This document shows, piece after piece, positions 9,124-17,337 of a stretch of 64,000 nucleotides of DNA. Location of the stretch: assembly GCF_022698165.1 (NCBI RefSeq), contig NZ_JALDAY010000003.1, forward strand, positions 124,001-188,000, read 5' to 3'. Under the pieces are notes generated by a model. The model was not told the DNA's origin and made no database searches. It saw only the letters and a list, made by a program, of their open reading frames with translations. Within the stretch, counting starts at the first letter, position 1, and each line of letters begins with the position of its first letter. The stretch comes from Streptomyces cylindrosporus (lineage in GTDB: Bacteria; Actinomycetota; Actinomycetes; Streptomycetales; Streptomycetaceae). Both the position numbers and the translations under genes were made by a program.

Positions 9124-9137
9124 TGACACTTATGTCA
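9124..9137. promoter_or_regulatory. TGACA-N4-TGTCA inverted repeat
   Basis: A perfect five-base dyad (TGACA 9124-9128, TGTCA 9133-9137) sits in the 203-bp divergent space between the DUF2278 gene and the SRPBCC gene; another TGACA occurs about 55 bp to the right. It could be an operator for either gene. No cognate regulator is adjacent. Confidence 0.3.
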
Positions 9138-9265
9138 CCCCAGTCTTGCGCCATTCCACCGGCACCGTCCTGTCTACGCCTTCCGCGTATGACATCGCTG
9201 GGCCAAGTGCGTGACGCCTCGGTGAACAGCCCTCTGAGCAGCCGGAATTCCCTACGATTCGTCAC

Positions 9266-9706
9266 GTGGTCAACTTCCTCCTCGAACGCACGGTGCCGCT
9301 CCCCCTCCCCGAGGCCTGGCGCCGCCTCACGGAGTGGCCCCGCCACGGCGAGGTGGTCCCGCTCACCCGTGTCACGGTCTCCACTCCCCCGCCCGCCGGA
9401 GTGGGCACGCTCGTCGTGACCCGCTCGGGCCTCGGCCCGCTCTCCTTCGAGGACCCGATGGAGGTCACGGTGTGGCGGCCGCCGGCGGAGGACGAGCCCG
9501 GGCTGTGCCGGCTGGAGAAGCGCGGGCGGGTGGTGACGGGCTGGGCCGAGATCGAGGTACGGCCCGGGCCCGGGGGCCGCAGCCGGGTGGTCTGGCGGGA
9601 GGAACTGGCGGTGCGGTGGCTGCCGAGGCTCTTCGACCCGCTGCTGCGGAGTGCGGCGGTGTACGTGTTCGGGAGAGCGGCGAACCGGCTGCTCCGAATG
9701 CCCTGA
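9266..9706 (+). CDS. SRPBCC-family (START-like) protein
   Basis: A 146-residue protein with a GTG start. The opening VNFLLERTVPLPLPEAWRRLTEWPRHGEVVPL and the alternating beta pattern that ends in a long C-terminal helix (residues 118-145) fit polyketide-cyclase/START-like proteins, which bind hydrophobic ligands in a helix-grip cavity. It is cytoplasmic and has no operon partner. Function unknown. Confidence 0.75.
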   Translation: MVNFLLERTVPLPLPEAWRRLTEWPRHGEVVPLTRVTVSTPPPAGVGTLVVTRSGLGPLSFEDPMEVTVWRPPAEDEPGLCRLEKRGRVVTGWAEIEVRPGPGGRSRVVWREELAVRWLPRLFDPLLRSAAVYVFGRAANRLLRMP

Positions 9707-9769
9707 GCGACACACAGGCCGGTTCACACCCCGGCACCCGGGCGCTCAGGCTCCGGCACCGGTGACGGC

Positions 9770-10357
9770 TCACGCCCCCAGCAACCGCCCCGCCTCCCCC
9801 ACCACCACCGGCAGCACCGCCTCCGGGTCCTCCGCTCGGGCCAGCAGCATGCCGGCCTCGCACAGGGCGCCGAAGACGAGCTGGCAGCGGGCGGTGAGGG
9901 CGGTGTCCGGGGTGCCGCCGTCGGCGCGGACCGCGTCCTCCATCGCGGCGCGCAGGACGCGCAGCGCATAGCCGTACTCGATCTCGCGGACCTCCTCCCA
10001 GCCGAGGACGGACGGCCCGTCGAGCAGGACGATCCGCCGGAAGGCGGGGTCGAGGCAGTGCTCCAGGAAGGTGCGGGCGCCGGCCAGCAGCGCGGCGCGC
10101 GGGTCGGGTGCGGCGGCGCCGGCCTCGGCCAGGGCGTCGGCGAGGCGTTCCTGGTGCCGTACGAAGACCGCCCTGAACAGGGCCGTCTTGCCGGCCGGGA
10201 AGTGGTGGTACGCGGCACCCTTGGTGACCCCGGCCGCCGCCGCGACCGCGTCAAGGGACGCGGCCGCGTAGCCGTTGCGCCCGAACAACTCCTCCGCCGC
10301 CGCCACCAGTTGGGCGGTGGTGGTGCCGGAACGCTCGGCCTGGGTGCGCCGGACCAT
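9770..10357 (-). CDS. TetR-family transcriptional regulator
   Basis: 195 residues. The N-terminal TetR helix-turn-helix is complete: TAQLVAAAEELFGRNGYAAASLDAVAAAAGVTKGAAYHHF (about 14-55), followed by an all-helical ligand and dimer domain. It is divergent from the oxidoreductase at 10448-11512. The space between them carries two copies of a CATACC-N3-GGTA(T/C)G dyad, one inside the -35/-10 spacer of the neighbour's promoter, so this protein very probably represses the neighbour and itself. Confidence 0.9.
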   Translation of the reverse strand: MVRRTQAERSGTTTAQLVAAAEELFGRNGYAAASLDAVAAAAGVTKGAAYHHFPAGKTALFRAVFVRHQERLADALAEAGAAAPDPRAALLAGARTFLEHCLDPAFRRIVLLDGPSVLGWEEVREIEYGYALRVLRAAMEDAVRADGGTPDTALTARCQLVFGALCEAGMLLARAEDPEAVLPVVVGEAGRLLGA

Positions 10358-10374
10358 GTGGATCGTCAACTCCC

Positions 10375-10432
10375 TTGACAGGCATACCGGGGGTACGTAA
10401 CTTAGCCGATCCGGTTGCATACCCTCGGTATG
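10375..10432 (+). promoter_or_regulatory. Promoter with two TetR-type operators
   Basis: A TTGACA box (10375-10380) is followed after 17 bp by TAACTT (10398-10403). Operator 1, CATACC-GGG-GGTACG (10383-10397), fills the spacer. Operator 2, CATACC-CTC-GGTATG (10418-10432), is a perfect dyad 35 bp further downstream, around the expected leader start. The layout suggests repression by occlusion of RNA polymerase plus a second site about three and a half helical turns away. Confidence 0.7.
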
Positions 10433-10447
10433 GAAGTGAGCCGAGCC

Positions 10448-11512
10448 ATGACGGCACAGGCATCGCACCACGAGTCCCGGAACACACCTCTCTTCGCGGT
10501 CTACGGCGCCAACGGACACACCGGGCGTCTGGTCGCGACCGAACTCCTCGCCCGCGGCGGGGAGTTGATCCTCGCCGGCCGCAACGAGCGGGCGCTGCGC
10601 GCGCTCGCGGACGAGCTGGGCGGCGAGCGAGTCCGCGTCCACCCCGCGTCGGTCGACGACCGACCCGCGCTGCGCGCGCTCGCCGAGAGCGCGGACGTCA
10701 TCGTCCACTGCGCGGGCCCGTTCACGAACACGGCCGAGCCGGTGGCCGGCGCGGCAGCCGAGACCGGCACGGCCTACGTCGACCACGCGATCGAGCCGCA
10801 CCCGGTCAAGCACCTCTTCGACGACCTCCAGGCCACCGCCGAACGCACCGGCGCCGTCCTCATCCCCCAGATGAGCTTCTACGGCGGCCTCGGCGACCTC
10901 CTCGCCGCCGTCGCCGCCTCCGGCCTGCCCGACGTGGACAAGGTCACCGTCGGCTACGCGGTCACCGGCTGGCGGATGACCCAGGGGGCGGTGAACACGG
11001 CGAACCTGCTGATCGGCGAGATCGACCGGATCGGCTTCCGCGACGGCGCCCAGGTGATCGGGCCGGTGGAGATCCGCAACGCGGTCTTCCCCTTCCCGCC
11101 CCCGGTGGGCCCGCGCACGACGATCGTGCCGTTCCCCTCGGGCGAGGTCGTCACCATCCCCCGGCATGTCCCCGCCCGCACGGTCGAGGTCCAGCTCACC
11201 GCCTCGACGTTCGAGGAGGAGCAGATCTTCACCAGCGTCGACGCGAGCCCCGAGGATCGGGCCCGCACCGAGTTCACGGTCGCGGTCCAGGTGACGGCGG
11301 CCGGCGGGGGCGGGCGCAACGCGCACGTGCGCGGGCGGGACATCTGGCGGGCGGGCGCGGTGGCCTCGGTGGAGGCGGCAGTACGGCTCGCCCACGGCGA
11401 AGGGCCCGGAAAGTCGGGGGTGTTGAGCGCGGCCGAGGCGTTCCCGGCCCGGCCCTTCCTCGAACGGCTCGCGGAACTGGGCACGTTCACGGCCACGCTG
11501 CCGCCGGACTGA
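10448..11512 (+). CDS. Saccharopine dehydrogenase-like NAD(P)-binding oxidoreductase
   Basis: 354 residues from the ATG at 10448, preceded by GGAAGTGAG; in-frame starts at 10415 and 10430 lie inside the operator. The N-terminus is a Rossmann fold (VYGANGHTGRLVATELLARG, then LAGRNERAL and a DVIVHCAGPF turn), as in saccharopine dehydrogenase-like and trans-acting enoyl reductase families. MSFYGGLGDLLAA in the middle is typical of the group. The reaction is unknown. Control by the divergent TetR implies induction by a small molecule, possibly its substrate. Confidence 0.8.
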   Translation: MTAQASHHESRNTPLFAVYGANGHTGRLVATELLARGGELILAGRNERALRALADELGGERVRVHPASVDDRPALRALAESADVIVHCAGPFTNTAEPVAGAAAETGTAYVDHAIEPHPVKHLFDDLQATAERTGAVLIPQMSFYGGLGDLLAAVAASGLPDVDKVTVGYAVTGWRMTQGAVNTANLLIGEIDRIGFRDGAQVIGPVEIRNAVFPFPPPVGPRTTIVPFPSGEVVTIPRHVPARTVEVQLTASTFEEEQIFTSVDASPEDRARTEFTVAVQVTAAGGGGRNAHVRGRDIWRAGAVASVEAAVRLAHGEGPGKSGVLSAAEAFPARPFLERLAELGTFTATLPPD

Positions 11513-11518
11513 GGCGGC
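11500..11518. terminator. Short hairpin between convergent genes
   Basis: GCCGCC (11500-11505) and GGCGGC (11513-11518) pair around a 7-base loop that contains the stop codon at 11510-11512. It separates the oxidoreductase from the convergent xdhC by only a few bases. The stem is weak for a stand-alone terminator. Confidence 0.35.
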
Positions 11519-11519
11519 G

Positions 11520-12683
11520 TCAGGCCACCGATCCGATCCGCCGGGCCGGCAGTGACGTCGGGTCGTGGTGGATCGGCGTGTGCGCGCCGGTGAGCGAGAC
11601 GCCGCTGCCGCCGCGCCGGGCCGCGACGATCTCCGAGGCGATCGACAGGGCCGTCTCCTCGGGCGTACGGGCGCCGAGGTCGAGGCCGATCGGGGAGCGC
11701 AGCCGGGCCAGCTCCAGCTCGGTGACGCCTACTTCGCGCAGGCGGTCGTTGCGCTCCAGGTGGGTGCGGCGGGAGCCCATCGCGCCGACGTAGGCGACGG
11801 GCAGGCGCAGCGCCAGCCGGAGCAGGGGGACGTCGAACTTGGCGTCGTGGGTGAGGACGCACAGGACGGTCCGGCCGTCGACCCGCGTGCGCTCCAGGTA
11901 CTTGTGGGGCCACTCGACGACGATCTCGTCGGCCTCCGGGAAACGGGTCCGCGTGGCGAACACCGGGCGGGCGTCGCACACCGTCACGTGGTGGCCGAGG
12001 AACTTGCCGATCCTGACCAGCGCCGAGGCGAAGTCGATCGCGCCGAAGACGATCATCCGGGGCGGCGGGACGGAGGACTCGACCAGGACCGTGAGCGGTG
12101 CTCCGCAACGAGAGCCCTGCTCTCCGATCTCCAGGGTGCCGGTGCGGCCCGCGTCGAGGAAGGCGGAGGCCTCGGCGGCGACCGTGCGGTCCAGCTCCGG
12201 ATGCGCGCCGAAGCCGCCCTCGTACGAGCCGTCGTACGAGCCCTCGGGGCTCACCAGCAGGGCGCGGCCGAGGAGTTCGGCCGGTCCCGAGACGATCCGC
12301 GCCACCGCCGCCGCCTCCCCACGAGCGGCGGCGGCGAGCGCGGACGCGAGCACCGGCCGGGCCGGATCCGCGGCCCGTAGCGGTGTGACGAGGATGTCGA
12401 TGACGCCGCCGCAGGTCAGGCCGACGGCGAAGGCGTCCTCGTCGCTGTACCCGAAGCGCTCCAGGACGGTTTCGCCGTCCGCGAGGGCCTGCCGGCACAG
12501 CTCGTACACGGCGCCCTCCACGCAGCCGCCGGAGACCGAGCCGATCGCCGTGCCGTCGGCGTCCACCGCGAGGGCGGCGCCGGGCTGGCGGGGTGCGCTG
12601 CCGCCGACGGCCACCACGGTGGCGACGGCGAAGTCGCGTCCCTGCTCGACCCACCGGTTGAGCTCCTCGGCGATGTCCAGCAT
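11520..12683 (-). CDS. xdhC: XdhC/CoxI-family molybdoenzyme maturation factor
   Basis: 387 residues with the XdhC architecture: N-terminal domain with VVAVGGSAPRQPGA and GSVSGGCVEGAV, then a Rossmann domain (IVFGAIDFASALVRIGKFLGHHVTVCDAR) and the C-terminal AYVGAMGSRRTHLERN block. These proteins bind molybdenum cofactor, help sulfurate it and insert it into xanthine dehydrogenase. The gene is 49 bp downstream of the purine permease and is probably co-transcribed with it; the enzyme subunits lie just upstream behind a terminator. Confidence 0.9.
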   Translation of the reverse strand: MLDIAEELNRWVEQGRDFAVATVVAVGGSAPRQPGAALAVDADGTAIGSVSGGCVEGAVYELCRQALADGETVLERFGYSDEDAFAVGLTCGGVIDILVTPLRAADPARPVLASALAAAARGEAAAVARIVSGPAELLGRALLVSPEGSYDGSYEGGFGAHPELDRTVAAEASAFLDAGRTGTLEIGEQGSRCGAPLTVLVESSVPPPRMIVFGAIDFASALVRIGKFLGHHVTVCDARPVFATRTRFPEADEIVVEWPHKYLERTRVDGRTVLCVLTHDAKFDVPLLRLALRLPVAYVGAMGSRRTHLERNDRLREVGVTELELARLRSPIGLDLGARTPEETALSIASEIVAARRGGSGVSLTGAHTPIHHDPTSLPARRIGSVA

Positions 12684-12732
12684 CTCTCGGTCTCCTTAAC
12701 AGCGGTTGCGGGGAAGGTACTTGGGCGGGCGG

Positions 12733-14190
12733 CTAGTGCACGCCCAGCCAGCTCTCAATGGGATTGAGGGCGAAATAGACCAGGAAGATCACTGTCAGGC
12801 CCCACATGAAGGCACCGATCTCCCGGGCCTTGCCCTGGGCGAGCTTGATGGCGACGTAGGAGATGACCCCGGCCGCGACGCCCGCGGTGATCGAGTACGT
12901 GAACGGCATGATCACGACGGTGAGGAAGACCGGGATCGCGGTGGCGCGGTCGGCCCAGTCCACATGGCGGGCGTTCATCATCATCATGGCGCCGATGACC
13001 ACCAGGGCCGCGGCGGCGACCTCGCCGGGGACGATCGCCGTCAGCGGGGTGAAGAAGAGGCAGGCCGCGAAGAACAGCCCGGTGACGACGGAGGAGAGGC
13101 CGGTACGGGCTCCCTCGCCGACTCCGGTCGCGGACTCGACGAACACGGTCTGGCCGGAGGCGCCTGCGACGCCGCCGATCGCGCCGCCCGCGCCGTCGAT
13201 GAACAGCGCCTTGGACAGGCCCGGCATCCGGCCCTGCTCGTCGGCGAGCTTGGCCTCGGTGCCGACGCCGATGATGGTGGCCATGGCGTCGAAGAAGCCG
13301 GCGAGCACGAGCGTGAACACGATCATGCCGACCGTCATCGCGCCGACGTTGCCCCAGCCGCCGAACTCGACCTTGCCGAAGATCGAGAAGTCCGGCATGG
13401 AGACCGCGCTGCCGTGCAGCTCGGGAGCGCCGCTCGCCCACTGCTTCGGGTCGATGACACCGAGCGCGTTGAGGGCGACGGAGACCACGGTGCCGCCGAC
13501 GATGCCGATGAGGATCGCGCCGGGGACGCCCCGCGCCTGGAGCATGAAGATGACCAGGAGCGTGGCGGCGAAGAGCAGCACCGGCCAGCCGGCGAGTTCA
13601 CCGGTCGGGCCGAGGGTGACCGGGGTCGCCTTGCCCTGGTGCACGAAGCCCGCCTTCACCAGGCCGATCAGCGCGACGAACAGGCCGATACCCATGGTGA
13701 TCGCGTGCTTGAGCGCGAGCGGGATCGCGTTCATGATCATCTCGCGCAGGCCGGTGACGACCAGCAGCATGATGACCACGCCGTACATCACGCACATGCC
13801 CATGGCCTGCGGCCAGGTCATCTGGGGCGCGACCTGCGACGAGAGCACACCGGAGACGGACAGGCCGGCGGCGAGCGCGAGGGGCACCTTGCCGAAGAAG
13901 CCCATGAGCAGGGTGGTGAAGGCCGCCGCGAACGCGGTCGCGGTGATGAGGGCCTTCTGCCCGAGCGTGTCCCCGGCCACGTCCTTGCCGGACAGGATCA
14001 GGGGGTTGAGCAGGAGGATGTACGCCATCGCCATGAAGGTGGTGACGCCGCCGCGCACCTCGCGCGCGACCGTGGACCCTCGCTGGGATATGTGGAAGTA
14101 CCGGTCGAGCCACGAACGTCCGGCGGGGACACGGCTGCCCGTGCCCGCTTCCTCCGAGACGGTCTGCGGCTCCAGTGACTGCTGGGTCAT
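12733..14190 (-). CDS. NCS2 purine permease, AzgA-like
   Basis: A 485-residue membrane protein with about 12 hydrophobic segments. DRYFHISQRGSTVAREVRGGVTTFMAMAYILLLNP at the N-terminus is the signature of the AzgA hypoxanthine/guanine/adenine branch of NCS2 transporters, and GTEAKLADEQGRMPGLSKALFIDG is also typical. It should import purine bases by proton symport for the adjacent xanthine dehydrogenase. The first 35 residues are polar and cytoplasmic. It is probably transcribed from a promoter in 14191-14315 rather than by read-through from the xdh genes. Confidence 0.9.
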   Translation of the reverse strand: MTQQSLEPQTVSEEAGTGSRVPAGRSWLDRYFHISQRGSTVAREVRGGVTTFMAMAYILLLNPLILSGKDVAGDTLGQKALITATAFAAAFTTLLMGFFGKVPLALAAGLSVSGVLSSQVAPQMTWPQAMGMCVMYGVVIMLLVVTGLREMIMNAIPLALKHAITMGIGLFVALIGLVKAGFVHQGKATPVTLGPTGELAGWPVLLFAATLLVIFMLQARGVPGAILIGIVGGTVVSVALNALGVIDPKQWASGAPELHGSAVSMPDFSIFGKVEFGGWGNVGAMTVGMIVFTLVLAGFFDAMATIIGVGTEAKLADEQGRMPGLSKALFIDGAGGAIGGVAGASGQTVFVESATGVGEGARTGLSSVVTGLFFAACLFFTPLTAIVPGEVAAAALVVIGAMMMMNARHVDWADRATAIPVFLTVVIMPFTYSITAGVAAGVISYVAIKLAQGKAREIGAFMWGLTVIFLVYFALNPIESWLGVH

Positions 14191-14315
14191 GTGGGCCTAC
14201 TCCCAAGGTTCAAAGGGGCACCCGCGAACTGCGAACCGCAGTGTGTGGTGCGGGATTTGGGATGGTGCTTCGGCCGCACGACCCGGGGGACGGCCCGAGA
14301 CGAACGAACTGGCTG

Positions 14316-14360
14316 CTCCGGGCGGCACGTCGAAGTGTGACGTTCCCGTGCCGCCCGGAG
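14316..14360 (-). terminator. Terminator after xanthine dehydrogenase genes
   Basis: Perfect 14-base arms (CTCCGGGCGGCACG at 14316-14329 and its complement at 14347-14360) with a 17-base loop start nine bases past the stop of the molybdenum subunit gene. It lacks a T-run, as is common in Streptomyces. It separates the three dehydrogenase genes from the permease-xdhC pair. Confidence 0.7.
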
Positions 14361-14368
14361 GGTCTTGG

Positions 14369-16765
14369 TTACGCCTTGCCCGTGAGGTGCTCCGGGCGTA
14401 CCGGCGTCCTGTTCAGCTCCAGGCCCGTCGCGTTGCGGATCGCCGCGAGGACAGCGGGAGTCGAGGACAGGGTCGGTGCCTCGCCGATGCCGCGCAGCCC
14501 GTACGGGGCGTGCTCGTCGGCGAGTTCGAGCACGTCGACCGGGATGATCGGCGTGTCGAGGATGGTCGGGAGCAGGTAGTCCGTGAAGGACGGGTTCCTG
14601 ACCTTGGCGGTCTTGGGGTCGACGATGATCTCCTCCATCACCGCGATGCCCATGCCCTGGAGGGTGCCGCCCTGGATCTGGCCGAGGACGGAGAGCGGGT
14701 TGAGCGCCTTGCCGACGTCCTGGGCGCAGGCCAGCTCGATCACCTTGACCAGGCCGAGCTCGGTGTCGACCTCGACGACGGCGCGGTGCGCGGCGAAGGA
14801 GTACTGGACATGGCCGTTGCCCTGGCCGGTGCGCAGGTCGAAGGCCTCGGTCGGGCGGTGCCGCCACTCCCTCTCCAGCTCGACGACCTCGCCCTCCAGG
14901 ACGTCCGCCAGGTCGGCGAGGACCTCGCCGCCGTCGGTGACGACCTTGCCGCCCTCCAGTAGCAGCTCGGCGGTGGCCCAGGCCGGGTGGTACGTGCCGA
15001 ACTTGCGCCGGCCGATCTCCAGCACCTGCTCGCGGACGAGCTCGCAGGCGTTCTTCACGGCGCCACCGGTGACGTACGTCTGACGCGACGCGGACGTCGA
15101 ACCGGCGCTGCCCACCTGGGTGTCGGCGGGGTGGATGGTGACCTGCGAGACGCCCAGCTCGGTGCGGGCGATCTGCGCGTGGACGGTGACACCGCCCTGG
15201 CCGACCTCCGCCATCGCGGTGTGCACGGTCGCGACGGCCTCGCCGCCGACGACCTCCATGCGCACCTTGGCGGTCGAGTAGTCGTCGAAGCCCTCGGAGA
15301 AGCCGACGTTCTTGATGCCGACCGCGTAGCCGATGCCACGTACGACGCCTTCGCCGTGGGTGGTGTTGGACAGACCGCCCGGCAGCTGCCGTACGTCCGC
15401 GCCCTCGCTGGACTCCCACTGGCGCTCCGGGGGGAGCGGCATCGACTTGACGCGGCGCAGGAGTTCGGCGACCGGGGCCGGCGAGTCGACCGGCTGCCCG
15501 GTCGGCATGATCGTGCCCTGCTCCATGGCGTTGAGCTGCCGGAACTCCACCGGGTCCATGCCCAGCTTCTTGGCCAGCTTGTCCATCTGCGCCTCGTAGG
15601 CGAAGCACGCCTGGACCGCGCCGAAGCCGCGCATCGCGCCGCAGGGCGGGTTGTTGGTGTAGAGGGCGATGGCCTCGATGTCGACGTCGTCGATGACGTA
15701 CGGGCCGACGGAGAGCGAGGAGGCGTTGCCGACGACGGCCGGGGAGGCGGAGGCGTAGGCGCCGCCGTCCAGGACGATCCGGCACTTCATGTGCGTGAGC
15801 TTGCCGTCCTTCGTGGCCCCGTGCTCGTAGTACAGCTTCGCCGGGTGGCGGTGGACGTGTCCGAAGAAGGACTCGAAGCGGTTGTAGACGATCTTGACGG
15901 GCTTGCCCGTGCGCATCGCGAGCAGGCAGGCGTGGATCTGCATCGACAGGTCCTCGCGGCCGCCGAACGCGCCGCCGACGCCGGCCAGCGTCATCCGCAC
16001 CTTCTCCTCGGGCAGGCCGAGGACGGGCGCGATCTGGCGCAGGTCGGAGTGGAGCCACTGGGTGGCGATGTAGAGGTGGACGCCGCCGTCCTCCTCCGGC
16101 ACCGCGAGGCCGGACTCGGGGCCGAGGAAGGCCTGGTCCTGCATGCCGAAGGTGTACTCGCCCTCGACGATCACGTCGGCCCGCTTGCGGGCCTCCTCCA
16201 CGTCGCCGCGGATGATCGGCTGGCGGTGCACGATGTTCGGGTGCGGGACGTGCCCGATGTGGTGGTCGTCGCGGCCCTCGTGGACGAGGATCGCGTCCGG
16301 CGCGGTCGCGGAGGCCTCGTCGGTGATGACGGGCAGCTCGCGGTACTCCACCTTGATCTTGGCGGCGGCGCGGCGCGCGGTCTCCGGGTGGTCGGCGGCG
16401 ACGATGGCGACGGGCTCGCCGTGGTGGCGTACCTTGCCGTGCGCGAGGACCGGGGTGTCCTGGATCTCCAGGCCGTAGTTCTTCATCTCGGCCGGCAGGT
16501 CGTCGTACGTCATGACGGCGTAGACGCCCGCGGTCTTCAGCGCCTCGCTCGTGTCGATCGAGACGATCTCGGCGTGCGCGACGGTGGAGCGGAGGATCTG
16601 GCCCCAGAGCATGTCCTCGTGCCACATGTCGGACGAGTACGCGAACTCGCCGGTGACCTTGAGGGTGCCGTCCGGTCGGAGCGTGGACTCGCCGATGCCG
16701 CCCTTGGTCTGGGAACCCTGGGTGACCTTGGTGGGAGTGCCGATGGGAGCGCCGTTGCTGGGCAT
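14369..16765 (-). CDS. Xanthine dehydrogenase, molybdenum-binding subunit
   Basis: 798 residues, the usual size for the large subunit of three-subunit bacterial enzymes. Recognisable blocks are GEFAYSSDMWHEDMLWG near the start, LTLAGVGGAFGGRED around the cofactor, AMRGFGAVQACFA, and YGLRGIGEAPTLSS near the C-terminus, whose Glu corresponds to the catalytic GxGE glutamate. It hydroxylates hypoxanthine and xanthine to urate. The start ATG is 2 bp from the end of the Fe-S gene. Substrate assignment rests on the context of purine permease, PucR and XdhC; other molybdenum hydroxylases share this fold. Confidence 0.9.
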   Translation of the reverse strand: MPSNGAPIGTPTKVTQGSQTKGGIGESTLRPDGTLKVTGEFAYSSDMWHEDMLWGQILRSTVAHAEIVSIDTSEALKTAGVYAVMTYDDLPAEMKNYGLEIQDTPVLAHGKVRHHGEPVAIVAADHPETARRAAAKIKVEYRELPVITDEASATAPDAILVHEGRDDHHIGHVPHPNIVHRQPIIRGDVEEARKRADVIVEGEYTFGMQDQAFLGPESGLAVPEEDGGVHLYIATQWLHSDLRQIAPVLGLPEEKVRMTLAGVGGAFGGREDLSMQIHACLLAMRTGKPVKIVYNRFESFFGHVHRHPAKLYYEHGATKDGKLTHMKCRIVLDGGAYASASPAVVGNASSLSVGPYVIDDVDIEAIALYTNNPPCGAMRGFGAVQACFAYEAQMDKLAKKLGMDPVEFRQLNAMEQGTIMPTGQPVDSPAPVAELLRRVKSMPLPPERQWESSEGADVRQLPGGLSNTTHGEGVVRGIGYAVGIKNVGFSEGFDDYSTAKVRMEVVGGEAVATVHTAMAEVGQGGVTVHAQIARTELGVSQVTIHPADTQVGSAGSTSASRQTYVTGGAVKNACELVREQVLEIGRRKFGTYHPAWATAELLLEGGKVVTDGGEVLADLADVLEGEVVELEREWRHRPTEAFDLRTGQGNGHVQYSFAAHRAVVEVDTELGLVKVIELACAQDVGKALNPLSVLGQIQGGTLQGMGIAVMEEIIVDPKTAKVRNPSFTDYLLPTILDTPIIPVDVLELADEHAPYGLRGIGEAPTLSSTPAVLAAIRNATGLELNRTPVRPEHLTGKA

Positions 16766-16767
16766 CG

Positions 16768-17337
16768 TCAGACCGCCTCTCCCTGCCGGGCGGCCGCGAG
16801 GCGGACCGCGTCCATGATCTTCTCGTAGCCCGTGCAGCGGCACAGGTTGCCCGACAGCGCCTCGCGGATGTCCGCGTCGGACGGGTTCGGGTTGCGCTCC
16901 AGCATCTCGTCGGCGGCGACCAGCAGGCCCGGGGTGCAGAAGCCGCACTGCACGGCACCGGCGTCGATGAACGCCTGCTGGATCGGGGCTAGTTCGGTGC
17001 CCTCGCCGGTCTGCGAGTCCTGGCCCTTGGCCGCCCACTGCTGCGCGTCGTTGAGCGACGTACCGCACGAGGAACCGCAGGACCGCTGCTTGGCGTACTC
17101 CGCGAGCCCCTCGACGGTCACGACCTCGCGGCCCTCGACCTGACCCGCGGCGACCAGGCACGAACACACCGGCACGCCGTCGAGGCGGACCGTGCAGGAG
17201 CCGCACTCGCCCTGCTCGCAGGCGTTCTTGGAGCCGGGCAGACCGAGCCGCTCGCGCAGCACGTACAGCAGGGACTCGCCCTCCCACACGTCGTCGGCTT
17301 CCTGCGGACGTCCGTTGACAGTGAAATTGACGCGCAT
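16768..17337 (-). CDS. Xanthine dehydrogenase, [2Fe-2S] subunit
   Basis: 189 residues. The plant-type cluster ligands are Cys40, Cys45, Cys48 and Cys60; the second cluster uses Cys131, Cys134, Cys166 and Cys168. Between the two domains (about 82-115) is an insertion of some 30 residues absent from the usual subunit of about 160, with two extra cysteines (Cys87, Cys91, in CGSSCG). The protein passes electrons from the molybdenum site to FAD. The gene overlaps the FAD subunit stop as TGATG, so the subunits are translationally coupled. Confidence 0.92.
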   Translation of the reverse strand: MRVNFTVNGRPQEADDVWEGESLLYVLRERLGLPGSKNACEQGECGSCTVRLDGVPVCSCLVAAGQVEGREVVTVEGLAEYAKQRSCGSSCGTSLNDAQQWAAKGQDSQTGEGTELAPIQQAFIDAGAVQCGFCTPGLLVAADEMLERNPNPSDADIREALSGNLCRCTGYEKIMDAVRLAAARQGEAV

